Notes: generated by a model not told the origin, from the letters alone. Numbered from the stretch's first letter, positions 10,404-20,927 are shown. The stretch is 64,000 nucleotides of DNA from Symbiodinium natans (GCA_905221605.1 CAJNDS010002013.1:332377-396376); one strand, 5' to 3'. Translations and numbers: made by a program.

Positions 10404-11170
10404 TCAAAAAGATGCAGAGGATGCGAAAGATGTATATGGGTTGTTGTCAAAATGCTTGTTCCCGAAATTGACGTTAAGTCGGAACTCCCTCGGTGCCGCC
10501 TCATGTCCTGAGGAAAAAGAAGGTGATTGAGATGGAGTAGCAAACGCGACATTTGAAGGATCCAAGCATGATTTCCTAGAAAGGGTGCTAGCGCGGACCA
10601 TTTTTCAGGCGCTGCTGTCGGACGAGTCGTCACAAGAACTGCTAGTGTTACTGCTACATACTGCTACTGCTGGAGTTCTGGCGCGAGCGAAGGTTTCTCC
10701 GCTGTCGCCACTTGCGGGGCTCGAGCTCCAGCAAGCATAGCACTCTCGGTTCTATGGTGTTCCTTTGTGGTCTGCTAAGAGGAGGAATGGGCCATGGTCT
10801 GCCGGGGGAGGTTGTGTTGACATTTTGCTAGCGCCGTGCTAGCGCGGCGCTAGCGCAAAACACTGTGCCGGATTTTCCAAGATCTGATACTACGACGTGA
10901 TGAACGACGAAAAACAAGCCAGGAGCAGCAAATGTACCAAGTATAACAAGAATATCGTTTCTTTCTTGTCATCTTTTTCCTAGAAGAACTTCTATTCTAT
11001 CCTGGCAACAGGGGCCCCGTCAATTCATCACGAAGAGGCGCGGGGTTATTACACTGCCCCGGATGTTGTACGCATATTTCGGGTGGTGCGCCTGGCTGGG
11101 CCTTCTCAATCAATCTCTGTTGGGTGACATGCGAAATTTGAAATAATGTTTGTTGACTGTACCTCGCGCG
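10404..11170 (-). pseudogene. Decayed coding region with in-frame stops
   Basis: From an ATG at 10821-10823 one minus-strand frame runs 140 codons to TGA at 10404, broken by only two internal stops (TAG, TGA). Between them it is Ser-rich and protein-like (NRECYACWSSSPASGDSGET..., then FATPSQSPSFSSGHEAAPRE...). Upstream, 10997-11170 is a separate 57-codon open frame ending in TAG (RLIEKAQPGAPPEICVQHPG...). Telomeric units are absent for nearly 800 bp. I read it as a decayed gene or element remnant. Short introns removing the stops, or chance openness, are alternatives. No family recognised. Confidence 0.35.
10830..10860. repeat. GCTAGCGC palindrome cluster
   Basis: Three overlapping GCTAGCGC / GCGCTAGC palindromes (around 10828, 10840, 10850) just upstream of the ATG at 10823 on the minus strand. 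GCTAGCGC is also at 10588 and a related TAGCGCCACA at 11187. Function unknown. Confidence 0.6.
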
Positions 11171-11312
11171 AACCTAGCGTTTTCCTAGCGCCACACTGGG
11201 GTTTTAGGGGATCCCCCTCGGTGCCGCCTTATAGCAAAGACATGAAATAGACCGGCCAAACCAATTAATGTAAATTAAAGTAACTGAGCAGACACGCGAA
11301 TTTTGAACGCAA

Positions 11313-11431
11313 CCCATATGGGTGGCTGTCAAAATTATGACCCCCTTTTGGGGGTCCCTAAATATTAGGTGCCGTATTATCCATGGGGATCCAAAAAAGG
11401 GGCCATAATTTTGACGACCACCCAATATAGG
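11313..11431. mobile_element. MITE-like palindromic element
   Basis: Inverted arms of about 33 bp with about five mismatches: TGGGTGGCTGTCAAAATTAT on the left and ATAATTTTGACGACCACCCA on the right, followed inward by CCCCCTTTTGGGGG / AAAAAAGGGG. Non-coding. A related GGGTTGTTGTCAAAAT is at 10439. Confidence 0.8.
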
Positions 11432-11468
11432 GGATAGGGTTTATTTCGGGTGTAGGGTTGGGCTTCAG

Positions 11469-13231
11469 GGCAGCTTGGGGCCTTGGGGCGATTGGCTTCG
11501 AGCACGGAGGTCGAGACATGTCAGCATCTCAGCCGAAGAATCCCATGCAAGGTGGGTTTTAGGGTTTAGGGTTTAGGGTTTAGGGTTTACCCGGGCCGAG
11601 TCTTGTTGGCCCGACCGATGGCGCGCACCTTCCTCGGACAATATTGGCGCGTCCACGTAGCCGTGGGTCCAGCCAGGCCGAAGTCGCCCAGATTGTTTGA
11701 GTCCAAACGGAGGGTCGGTTTCAGGTGTTGATGTCGCGCTGCGCGACACTAAGCCTGTGCTGTGGAAATGTGACAGGCCTTCCGTACGATCAACTCTGAA
11801 CCCGAAAGCCTATGCACTAAACCCTTAACCCTGAAACCTAAATCCTGCACCCTGAACCCAGAGCCCTAACAGGAAAACCCCAAAACCAAAACCCTAAACC
11901 CAGAGGCCGCACAACCCGAACCCCTAAAACCCAAACCCCCGAACCCTAAACCCCAAAACCCCAAACCCCAAACCCCAAACCCCAAACCCTAAACCCCCAA
12001 ACCCCAAACCCTAAACCCCAAAACCCCAGACCCTAAACCCCAAAACCCCAGACCCTAAACCCCAAACCCCAAACCCCAAACCCTAAAACCAGCCCAAGGC
12101 TCAATGGACCACTTGGGGCACTTCCATCAACGGGCGGAGCCGGATCCTGGATACAAAAACAGGCAGGAAAGGTTTAGGGTTTAGGGTTTACCCTAAACCC
12201 TAAACCCTAAAACCTAAACCCTAAACCCTAAACCCTAAACCCTAAACCCTAAACCCTAAACCCTAAACCCTAAACCCTACAGGCACAGTTCCGAAGCCAG
12301 GGCGCATCGTCGCTTCACTTCGGAATTCGCCTTCGGCGCATGTGCGAAGCGATTTTTATCCAGACACCTCGAGTCACAAGAAGAAGCGTGGCTGGGCCCT
12401 AATCCTCTTCCCCTATACTTCTAGTTAGAACATACCAATCCCTATATTCCCCTTATAAGCAAGAATATTCCAATTTTGTTTCGGGTGGGGGAGGGGTCTT
12501 AAGCATTTCGAAGTATGTCATCCCTACACATATATATACACACCTTACCTAGTCCTTATACACCTTAGTAGCAACTACATTCCGGGTCATTCCAAGGTAA
12601 CTGTTGGTGGCCCCATAGGGTGTGCCCCCCCCTTGCCGCCTGCTGCGCCCGGGTTGAAGCTATAGCTTTGAGCCAATCAGTTCCCGCACGGGCCAGGCAC
12701 GCGTGTGGTTCGGATGGCACGCGCGTGACTTGCCCTAAAGCCTGAAACCCCAAACCCCAAACCCTAAATTCCATAACCCTGGACCCTAGGGCTCTAGAAG
12801 CTCAAGCAGCCGAAGCCCTAAACTTTCAGGGTTTAGGTTTCTGCCCCCATGCCCTCAAAACTTCTAGGACCCACCCCTGGAGGGGTAGTTTGGGTTCAGG
12901 GTTTAGGGTTTGGGGATTGGGGTTTAGGGTTTAGGGTTTGGGGATTAGGGTTTAGGGTTTAGGGATTAGATCCTTGCATATTTGGGGGAAGGCCGGGGGG
13001 GGGGGGGGGGATGTCAACCTACACCCCATGAGGTCATTTCTCTGGCTCGGAACAAGCAATGTCACATAGGGTGCCAGATGCACCACCCCCACTTCACAAA
13101 AAAAGAAATGAAGTAACCATGCAGCTGGGCGACCCTAAAAATTAGGCTTTAGGGTCTTCCGGTCTTACGGTATGTTGAGCCTCTGCGAACATGACCGAAA
13201 AGACTGCCCTAACTACATCAATAGGGGATGA
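11469..13231 (+). CDS. Provisional 8-exon gene, C-terminal Cys/His-rich
   Basis: Exons 11469-11551, 11601-11694, 11725-11769, 12099-12171, 12301-12387, 12425-12477, 13033-13112, 13180-13231: 188 codons plus TGA in continuous phase, all GT-AG. Exon 12301-12387 reads RIVASLRNSPSAHVRSDFYP...; exon 13033-13112 VISLARNKQCHIGCQMHHPH...; the last exon LCEHDRKDCPNYINRG then stop. The end has Cys and His at spacings such as C-x3-C, C-x2-H and C-x6-C, so a metal-binding domain is possible but not recognised. The start is not identified. Between 12478 and 13032 extra exons may exist; there the minus strand also has a long open frame (12565-12774), so strand is not beyond doubt. Confidence 0.4.
11940..12085 (-). 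repeat. CCCCAAA variant block
   Basis: About 18 units, mostly CCCCAAA (TTTGGGG) mixed with CCCTAAA. The same variant dominates at 34790-34830, 42685-42745 (as TTTGGGG) and 53275-53325. Confidence 0.9.
12184..12280 (-). repeat. CCCTAAA array, about 13 units, with head-to-head junction
   Basis: It follows directly on two TTTAGGG units at 12173-12188, giving a head-to-head switch of strand inside one array. In the gene model it lies in the intron 12172-12300. Confidence 0.93.
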
Positions 13232-13336
13232 CGAAGCCTCACTTTAGCCAAGGCCTGAAAAAGACCCCCCCCACATAAAATCCTCATGAGCCCTGCAAAG
13301 GAAATGACTCTGTTGATGGCTTAGGCATCAGCTGTC

Positions 13337-14301
13337 ATGGCCGTAGGATGCCCACCTGCACCCTTTCTTACTGCTCCAATAAACAAGGGGAGAAAAGGTT
13401 ACACTTGAATATTCCTACTAAATAAGGAAAAACAAAAAGTTTAAAGTTCAACTAAAGGCGAAGTAAGCTTTAAAGCCCGAACCTGCAAGGTCGACTGGGA
13501 TCTCTGAACCACCAGGCAAACTAAACAACTAAGGCAAACCTGGCAATCCGAAAGGTCCACCCACAAAAACTAACCCTACATCCTAAACAGTAAACCCTGA
13601 ACCCTATGTTACATCAACCCGAAGCCACTAAAGCCTATGGACCCTGAAGCCTAAACCCTGAGCCCTACACTCTATATAAGCCTGAACCCTAAACCCTATA
13701 AAAGAACGCTAAGCACCCAAAAATAAACTTATAAACCTCAAACCGACAACCGACCGCAACCAATCTCGCATCTGAGCCCATGGCGCGGCTCCGATGATTG
13801 CGCCGTGCGAGACCAGCTCCTGCATTCCCTAAACCCTAAACCCTAAACCCTAAACCCTAAACCCTAAACCCTAGGGTTTCGTACCTTTTTACAACCTCAG
13901 TAACCGAACCGTAACGAAAGGTTTCGCCCCAGGACCCTAGAGTTCATTTGAGCTTCAGGGTTTAGGGTTCAGGGTTTAGGGGTTTTAGGGTCCTAAATCA
14001 ACCCAAAACCCACCCTACAGGATAAGTTGATCCGCCGCTCGTGCATGGAATCATGGATGTTGACTGGGTTGCGGTCTTCGCCGACTTTTCCTAGCAACTT
14101 TGTGGGCTAGTTTCCAACACCTTTGTTTTCCCCCTCCCATGCAAGGAGTCTAATTTTAAGACAGCCTCAGTTCTCCCACTTCTTGATGGACGTGTAGGGG
14201 CCGGGCTTGTCGTTGTCGTTTTGCACAACAAAAAGGCAGCATGTTCGCCAGGTGAGTTTCAAGACACATGTTCCCATAATCATCATGTCAAAGCCCCTCC
14301 C

Positions 14302-14333
<32 letters not shown>

Positions 14334-14343
14334 ACCCTGAACC

Positions 14344-14396
<53 letters not shown>

Positions 14397-15144
14397 ACCC
14401 TAAACCCCAAGCCCTAAACCTAACCCTCCCCCCCCCCCCCCCCCCCCCCCCCCCCCGATCCTGAAACTCTAAGCCTAAACCCTAAGCAAATGTCTCCGGG
14501 AGTTCATGGACGGTTCAGGCTTTGGGGTGTATAAGGCTCAAAGGCTTAGGGCTTCGGGTTGAGGAGTTTGGGGTTTAGGGTTTAGGGTTTCGGGTTGAGG
14601 GTTTAGGAGTTTGGGGCTTTAGGCTTGAGGTCCAGGCATCGTGCTTGCTTCTGTTTTGCGTCTGAGAAGAAGCGCGCTGGGACTTGTGAACCCTGCAGGT
14701 TTAGGGTTTAGGGTTTAGGGTTTAGGGTTTAGGGTTTAGGGTTTAGGGTTTAGGATTTAGGGTTAGCCTCCAAGTTCTTAAAGCCTAAGCATAACAAACA
14801 ACATGATAACATGATACCATAGTAACAGAATAACCGGATCGTAGTACAACTATATACCGAATATGTATAAGGCAAAACTTGATGAACCAGCATACAATAT
14901 AGTAATGAAACACAGAACTAACATGATATAACGTTATGGTAAAACCATAATATAAGAGTATAATAATAAGAATAGAAAAATCCACTAATGTCTCGCAATG
15001 TAATATTGTCATAATATGGTAATATCAGAATACAGCAAAAATAACAAACATGGCAGATGTTCTTTCCCAAAAACAAAACATACCAGACAAGCAGCAGCAT
15101 TATAAGATGGTCCCCTTAGAGTTCAGAGAGAAGTAGTTGGTTAA
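13337..15144 (+). CDS. Provisional 9-exon small gene (111 codons)
   Basis: Exons 13337-13397 (ATG), 13476-13489, 13534-13554, 13933-13959, 14021-14101, 14146-14191, 14236-14251, 14667-14698, 15107-15144 (TAA). Phases all agree. The best-supported part is 14021-14251: exon 14021-14101 reads DKLIRRSCMESWMLTGLRSS..., the next acceptor has a long TTTGTTTTCCCCCTCCC tract, and the 14251 donor is GTGAGT, the consensus. The 14- and 21-base exons are speculative. The intron 14252-14666 carries a pure TTGAGGG-type block and a poly-C; the intron 14699-15106 carries an AT-rich segment. No family recognised. Confidence 0.4.
14303..14400 (-). repeat. CCCTCAA variant block (TTGAGGG)
   Basis: Thirteen or so consecutive CCCTCAA units with one CCCTGAA. 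A single base substitution of the telomeric unit has been spread through the array. It is followed by a poly-C of about 32 (14427-14457). Confidence 0.95.
14785..15105. other. AT-rich segment without telomeric units
   Basis: About 70 percent A+T, rich in ATAATA and ATGATA steps, in sharp contrast to its surroundings. A similar AT-rich stretch is at 62855-63010. In the gene model it is intronic. The open frames here are low-complexity and I do not treat them as genes. Confidence 0.6.
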
Positions 15145-15161
15145 CTCCGGCATCCAACAGC

Positions 15162-15276
15162 TTGCTAGCCCGGTGACCATATGATAAGGAGGGCACCCCT
15201 TTTGGGGTTGGTTGCTTTAACTTTATGAGGGAACCTTGAGCCAAAAGTAAGGGAAAGGGTACCACTGGGCTGAGTT
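15162..15276. mobile_element. MITE family TAGCCCAGT, copy a
   Basis: Ends TTGCTAGCCCGGTGACCATA and GGTACCACTGGGCTGAG; interior AAGGGCACCCCTTTTGGGGTTGG-like segment as in copies b (25540-25636) and c (28396-28573). Uninterrupted at the GGTAC-CACTGGG site where copy c has a telomeric insert. Confidence 0.8.
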
Positions 15277-15406
15277 AAGAAACCCCAAACCCTAAACATA
15301 AACCCTAAACCCTAAACCCTAAACCCTAAACCCTAAACCCTAAATCCTAAACCCTAAACCCTAAACCCTAAACCCCTAGCCCCTAGAGCCAGCTCCCATC
15401 CTTCTG

Positions 15407-16728
15407 ATGCCCTCGCGAAGACGTTTCAGCTTCCTCACAGTGGGAGGCAACGCGCTGCACCGCCTCATGAAGAGCGTGTGTAGGTGTTAGGGGTTTAGGG
15501 TTTGGGGTTTGGGGTTTGGGGTTTAGGGTTTAGGGTTTGGGGGTTTGGGGGTTTAGGGTGGAAAGAAAGCGCTAGTGCAGTAATCCGGCTTAGCCTTACG
15601 ATCCCCCACTCCGAACGTGCTTACCGGACCGAGCCTTGCCATAGTTTATGGGTACTTGTAAGTATATGGTCATGAGCAGGGCAAGTATGGCTATAGCCTT
15701 TCTTTATGATCCTGATAACCCTACTTCTGCGCACCCAGTAACCTTCAAGTTGGGTTAGGAGCACCTTTATGCTCGAACCGACGACTTGCCCGAAGCTCTA
15801 AACCCTAAACCCTAAACAGCCCCCGAATTGAGCCGGCCCCCCGAAGAAAACTGTTTGGGCATGGGGATGTTTCGTGCGACTTCGGGGTCTTGCATCCTCC
15901 TCCGGGCCGCGTCCTCCCTCCCCACCACGAGGTGCGCTACATTTCGTGGCCCTCCGAAGCAGAGGGTGTGCTCAAGTTAAGTGCGCGCGCAAGCCACTCC
16001 TACTTTTGTGGCCGGCGCTTGCTTGCGAGGGGCCGGTGCGGGCTTTTCGCAAACTTACCAAAAACAGGCGACACATTCGAACTCTTAGGGAAGGTGGAAT
16101 TGTTGAGGCGTGGGATGAGCGCCCGGCATGCTGCGCGATGCCCAACGCAGCCCGGAGAATCTGCGCAGCAGTCGCAGTTTCATGATGTATGGTTGGGTGC
16201 AGGGTTTAGGGTTTATAGGGTTTATAGGGTTTATAGGGCTTATAGGGTTTATAGGGTTTATAGGGTTTATAGGGTTTACAGGGCTTATAGGGTTTATCGG
16301 GTTTATAGGGTTTAGGGTTTAGGGTTAGATTCTTTTTGTGCCTGAAGGGATTAATGATGTAGGTTGGGAAGTTACCCCAAAGCCGATAGCAACATCCATA
16401 AAACAGCATTGAAACCTTACTGTCAGCAAAACAAACTTTGACTGCTGTTTGGCCGGGCGCGTTAAACGTATAATAGGGCTAGGTTGCCCAGTAACCTGGG
16501 ATTAAGAAGGCTGCCCTTCTTTGCTGAAAGGGGTTTAAAAGGGAACCTAAACCCCCCAATAAAAGGGAACAACAGGGCACTCCCGACGGCATCCTCGAGG
16601 GGGTTTGGCAACTGCATGGGCTGGGCTCGGATCCGAGTGCAATCTTAAGTATGTTGCCTTACATCCCTCACACACTCATGTCCATTTCTCCACTCACACG
16701 TTCTCCACACAAAGTCCATACAAGTTGA
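15407..16728 (+). CDS. Complete provisional 8-exon gene, 160 codons
   Basis: Exons 15407-15475, 15594-15643, 15820-15868, 15932-16093, 16151-16186, 16329-16358, 16576-16648, 16715-16728: ATG to TGA, 483 bases, continuous phase, every intron GT-AG (donors include GTATGG, GTAGGT, GTATGT). It starts MPSRRRFSFLTVGGNALHRL. The longest exon (54 codons) reads VRYISWPSEAEGVLKLSARA... and follows a pyrimidine-rich tract; a later exon reads GTPDGILEGVWQLHGLGSDP. Telomeric or TTTATAGGG arrays lie in three introns. It converges on the minus-strand gene 16734-20927. Basic N-terminus, otherwise mixed; no family recognised. An unspliced 141-codon frame (15890-16315) is the main exon running into the 9-base repeat. 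Confidence 0.5.
16206..16310 (+). repeat. 9-base telomere-like block TTTATAGGG
   Basis: About eleven units of a 9-base form (TTTATAGGG, with TTTACAGGG and TTTATCGGG variants). As 9 is a multiple of 3 it contains no periodic stops and encodes Ile-Gly-Phe or Val-Tyr-Arg repeats, which produces spurious open frames on both strands. Confidence 0.95.
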
Positions 16729-16733
16729 TTGAT

Positions 16734-19700
16734 TTACACGCAAACTCTGCACCCGAAGCCATTAGCTTAGGGTTCCAGGTTGCAGGGTTTAGGGTCACCC
16801 GAAGCCCGAAACCCTAAACCCTGTTTGCCACGCCTCTGGGCCAATGAGCCGCCCCTCCCACACAAGGCCCAGCCACTGCGCATACTCCTGCACACAATAT
16901 GTGGAAAGTAGATGTAGGGTGTACCAAATCTGTGACTAACCCTAAACCCTGATCCCCTAAACTCGGTAGTGCTTCAGGGTTGAAGGATTGACGCATCGAC
17001 CGCCTGTTGCGTGCGTTTTATTCGCAACGCTTGAAGAAACGCAGACTCCGTGCTGAAAGTTTGAAGGTCAGCGATCACTGCTTTGTCGATGGCGTCCGGC
17101 TTGCGTTCAGTTTCCGGCTTCATCCGTCTGAAAACACCTTGCAGCCGCCCAAAAACTCGTGAACACGATGCAGAACTGCCTCAGGACTAAAGGTTGCAGC
17201 CCAGGGAAGTCTTGTGTAGGATGGATAGGGTTATGGGATAGCGCATAAGGCATAAGGGCTTAAATTGTTCGAAAACCTGTTGTCTATGAAGGGGAAGGAA
17301 GCATCTGTCATCGTCATAGAAAAAAATGAAGTCTCATGTGTCTGTCCCCCTCCACCATCCAGGTCAGGTGCCCTCTATCACACCCTGTGCCATGCGAGAT
17401 GCAACAAGTACTAGTCGCATAATCTCATCTGATAGGAATCGGAAAGGATACGCTGTGCGAATCTCGTTCAAACTTTGTTTCGTCTTGCGCAAAATAGTGT
17501 TGGGCTTCAGGCAGGCACGCGGATGGAAACGATCCAAAGTGGATCGAATAATTTCGTCGGATCGTTGCAGCATTTGCCGAAAGTCACGCGAGTGACTTGC
17601 TCCGCTTTCTAGCTCGCTCAGTGGTACTTGTTGATCGTCCTCATCAAGAAAGTGTTCGAGCAGGTGCGTCAGATCGTCCGCGTTCTCCGCTCACTCGTTC
17701 TGTGAGGGTCGAGATACGCCTACTACTTCGAAGGGTTGCGTTTCCGCAAGTCAGCCTTCCACCAGCTCCGCATCTTGTCGCACAGCCTCCAACTGGTTTC
17801 TCTTGCTCTGCATCAATATAGAAACGAAGTCCTGCATGTCTGGAACTTCGTCCACGAGAGGTTGATAACGTGGGTGGACACAGGTTACTGTCAATGCCAG
17901 CTACTCTGACGCCGCAATACTTTGCCAGTGTCCACTTGCACGTATGTGCATAGATACACCATTCCGCTCGAAAAGTTTCAAGCGTGCCCGTGTAACTCAC
18001 AATTCTCAAGGCCGTGTCCGGTTCGCCTTGCATGTGCCCGGCTTCGTGGCTATTGAACCTGCGTTCAAGCATTGCGGCCATCCAAGTGCCGGAATTTGCG
18101 GCTTGACTTTTCTTTGCTTGCCACATTGTGAGTATTACTGTCCGTAAGCATAATCATCCCAATGAGACCCTCCAAGTTGGCGCATTCTTGTCTGGACCCC
18201 TGAAGCATTCTACATATCTCGTCTACATCTGGATGCTCTGCCTGCAAAAGGGCGACGACATCGGCCTGGAGACGGAAGTCTGATCCCGAATCAACGTCTT
18301 GGAGATGCTTTTGAAGTTTTGGAATTTCTATGTAGGCGTAGATGTCACTTGTATACTTGAGTCAGCATATCAGATTTATCAGGCATCTAGTCGTACAAAC
18401 GACATCTGCGACCCAGAACATGAACATCAGAAAAGAATCCAAATCCACGAAAGCAAAAAGAAGAATTTCGAAATCTCCAAGACTCGACGTGCGTAAAGTC
18501 CCGCCACCACCCCCAAGTACCGAGGCATCCCAGAAAAACGAAAAGCTCACAAGAAACAACGAAGATTTCCAAACAAGAGATATATCAATGGTGAGATCCA
18601 GATATATCAATCGGATGTGTGGAAGAGATTCCTAATTTCAAATACCGATACTAAGAGTCAGTATTCTTGGAAGCAGAAAATTCCCGATAACGAACAATGT
18701 CCCTTGCATTCCCAGGAATACATGAGCCGACATATTAATTTCAAGCTTTGGTGTTGAGGGCGTCGTTAGGGTTAGGGGCTTTAGGGTTTCAGTGGTGGGT
18801 GTAGGCTCCTGGGCTGTCATGTTTTGGTTCGGGCTTCGGGTTTAGGGTTGAGCTGCCAAGTTGGGGCAGCATGGAGAAACTACGGCTTGTAGGGTTTGGG
18901 CTTCGGGTTGTTAACAGGGTTTCGGATTTCGCGCTTCGGGAGGGACCCTAAACCCTAAACCCTAAGTTCTGGTTTAGGGCTTAGGGTTCAGTGATGTTTA
19001 TTCGGATAAGCGAGAGGGGTGCTACAGGGCCTAAATTTTGTCAACCGTCCAAGGGCTGCTTGAAGAAAAAGCCGCACAACCAAAGAGGCGCTAAAAGTGG
19101 TTTCTGAGCAACCTGCTCTACAGGTAGACGTTCAGGGGTTTGGGTTTAGGGTTTAGGGTTTAGGGTTTAGGGTTTAGGGTTTAGGGTTTAGGGTTTAGGG
19201 TTTAGGGTTTAGGGTTTAGGGTTTGGGGTTTGGGGTTTAGGGCTTAGGGTTTGCTGTGACATGGCGAAGCGAAGCCCTGGCCCGATTGTGCAGTGCCACC
19301 CCAACACCTTTCTCCCACCCCGCGCCAAGCCACCCTAACCTATTCCTTTTACCCTAAGGGTCCATGTACCTCATTATTATATACTTGGGCCCTAAAGTCC
19401 CTGTATAGGAGGTACTTTAAGGCCCAAGTATATAATACTTAGGTACATGGACCCTTAGGGTTACCGTTTAGATCTAAACTCACAATACCACTATGGCATT
19501 TCCTGACCTCGCGTGAGAGTGGGAAATTTGCAGGAGAGAAGGGTCCCACAGGGGGGTCTGGCAGGGCAAAAAACCCAAAAATGTACAGAAACTGTGAGAA
19601 GGTCCGAGAAGGTCCTAAACTGGTTTGCCTGAACCCTCAACCCTAAACCCGAAACCCTAAAACCCGAAACCCTAAACCTTTGCCGTACCCCCCCAAAGCG

Positions 19701-20927
19701 GCCAGCCACCCAGAGTCCCGACATTCGGGAAAAAAAGCCTTCTTAAGGGAGGAGGCGTGGGTTTAGGGTTTAGGGTTTAGGGCCTTAGGGTTTAGGGTTT
19801 AGGGTTTAGGGTTTAGGGTCACAGAGGTCCAGGGGCGTAGGCGCCGGCCCCCCACCGTAGGGGAGCGGCCTGAGTTTAGGGTTACCCTCCACCACGAAGC
19901 TTGAGGGTTTGCAGGGCTTAGGCTTTTCATCCCAAGCCGCCCAAGCCCTGAAACCCCTACACTTTTGCCAGGCCCAGGAGTAGGCTAGGAATAACAAGGG
20001 GGTGTTTTTGGTTTAAAGGGGCTTCTAAGGGAACCTAAGCCCTAAAAACACAAGGGAAGAAGGGCCTACCCTGGGTCCTTGTTAGGGCTGAGGAATCCCT
20101 GAAGCTCTTGGAAATCTGGGTTTACGGTTTAGGGTTTAGGGTTTAGGGTTTAGGGTTTAGGGTTGATTCCAGGGATCCTTGTTCGTGAAGCTGATGAAGT
20201 CGAAACGCAGAAAGTACCTGTTTAGGGAGCCGTCGCCCATTCATTCGGGAAGCTACCTAGGGTTTAGGGTTTAGGGTTTAGGGTTTAGGGTTTAGGGTTT
20301 AGGGTTTAGGGTTTAGGGTTTAGGGTTTAGGGTTTAGGGACTAAGCTGAACAAAGCATGCTACGTCATATTCCTCCGAGGTATCAATTCTCGGTTGGGGG
20401 ATGACGGACTCACCCGGCAGGGGGCACTGGACCAGCAGAGATCCCATGGCTGTGACCTCCAGGCGGACTGCCAACTTGCACTTGCTAGCTTAGGGTTTAG
20501 GGTTTAGGGTTTAGGGTTTAGGGTTTAGGGTTTAGGGTTTAGGGTTTAGGGTTTAGGGTTTAGGGTTTAGGGTTTAGGGTTTAGGGTTTAGGGTCCCCTC
20601 CCTGTCTCGCTAAACTCTGAGCCCTTAAACCCCAAAAGAACCTGAACCCTGCACCCTGAAACCCCTCAAAGAGCAAATGCAGGGCATTATCGAGCACAGC
20701 GCGCTGGCGGTTGGCGTCCAGATAGCCATAAGCCCTAAGTACAAAATGGCGGACCCTAAACCCTAAACCCTAAACCCTAAACCCTAAACCCTAAACCCTA
20801 AACCCTAAACCCTAAACCCTAAACCCTAAACCCTATATCGAGGTCTATCCTAGAGGTCGAAAAGAGCCGACAGTTTCTAGGGACTTTACCGGGAATCCCG
20901 AAACAGGGAACCCAAGAATCTTGACAT
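16734..20927 (-). CDS. Complete provisional 15-exon gene, 521 codons, best model in window
   Basis: Minus-strand exons in order: 20890-20927 (ATG), 20663-20734, 20414-20484, 20070-20115, 19886-19947, 19508-19614, 19046-19115, 18652-18813, 18511-18545, 18139-18355, 17763-17887, 17384-17684, 17001-17179, 16820-16887, 16734-16746 (TAA). Total 1566 bases, exactly 522 codons; all introns GT-AG, every phase fits. Exon 17384-17684 is open for 100 codons and 18139-18355 for 72. Early part: AYGYLDANRQRAVLDNALHL; middle: FRLQADVVALLQAEHPDVDE; later: SDEIIRSTLDRFHPRACLKP. Two hydrophobic stretches (in 19508-19614 and 18652-18813) could be membrane segments; the C-terminal half is acidic-helical and soluble-looking. 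Introns upstream of 19046 carry telomeric arrays and one MITE; those downstream are clean. I recognise no family. Weakest exons: 18511-18545 and the 13-base last one. Confidence 0.6.
19142..19253 (+). repeat. TTTAGGG array, about 15 units
   Basis: Mostly pure heptamers ending in two TTTGGGG. It lies in the intron between exons 19508-19614 and 19046-19115 of the minus-strand gene, on the opposite strand sense. Confidence 0.95.
19352..19460. mobile_element. MITE-like 109-bp palindrome, copy 1
   Basis: Inverted ends CCCTAAGGGTCCATGTACCT and its complement; interior again palindromic (ATACTTGGGCCCTAAAGT ... ACTTTAAGGCCCAAGTAT). Copy 2 at 51831-51939 is also 109 bp with the same ends and core, differing mainly in the inner stem (ATTATTAT versus AATGGGGA). 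The changes in the two arms of copy 2 are largely compensatory, so both copies still fold. Confidence 0.9.
20167..20259 (+). other. Exon-like island on plus strand inside minus gene
   Basis: Between a GATTCCAG and a GTTTAG lies an open plus frame of 30 codons (GSLFVKLMKSKRRKYLFREP...). It sits in an intron of the minus-strand gene, so it is either a nested exon or chance. Confidence 0.25.
20489..20593 (+). repeat. TTTAGGG array, 15 units
   Basis: Pure array in an intron of the minus-strand gene. Neighbouring arrays: 20259-20338 (TTTAGGG), and 20754-20834, 20956-21043, 21147-21214 (CCCTAAA). Confidence 0.97.

Noticed and set aside
12565-12774. Minus-strand 69-codon frame as an exon of a separate gene
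   Set aside because: Protein-like (ACLARAGTDWLKAIASTRAQ), but it has no clear boundary pair and lies inside the plus-strand model 11469-13231. Left open.
17644-18126. 160-codon minus-strand open frame as a gene
   Set aside because: It is a different frame from the phased exons 17763-17887 and 18139-18355 and crosses introns of that model; its composition is less protein-like.
19046-19115. Plus-strand exon here (RTTKEALKVVSEQPALQ, donor GTAGAC)
   Set aside because: Also attractive, but the minus-strand reading fits the phased 15-exon gene. The choice is not certain.
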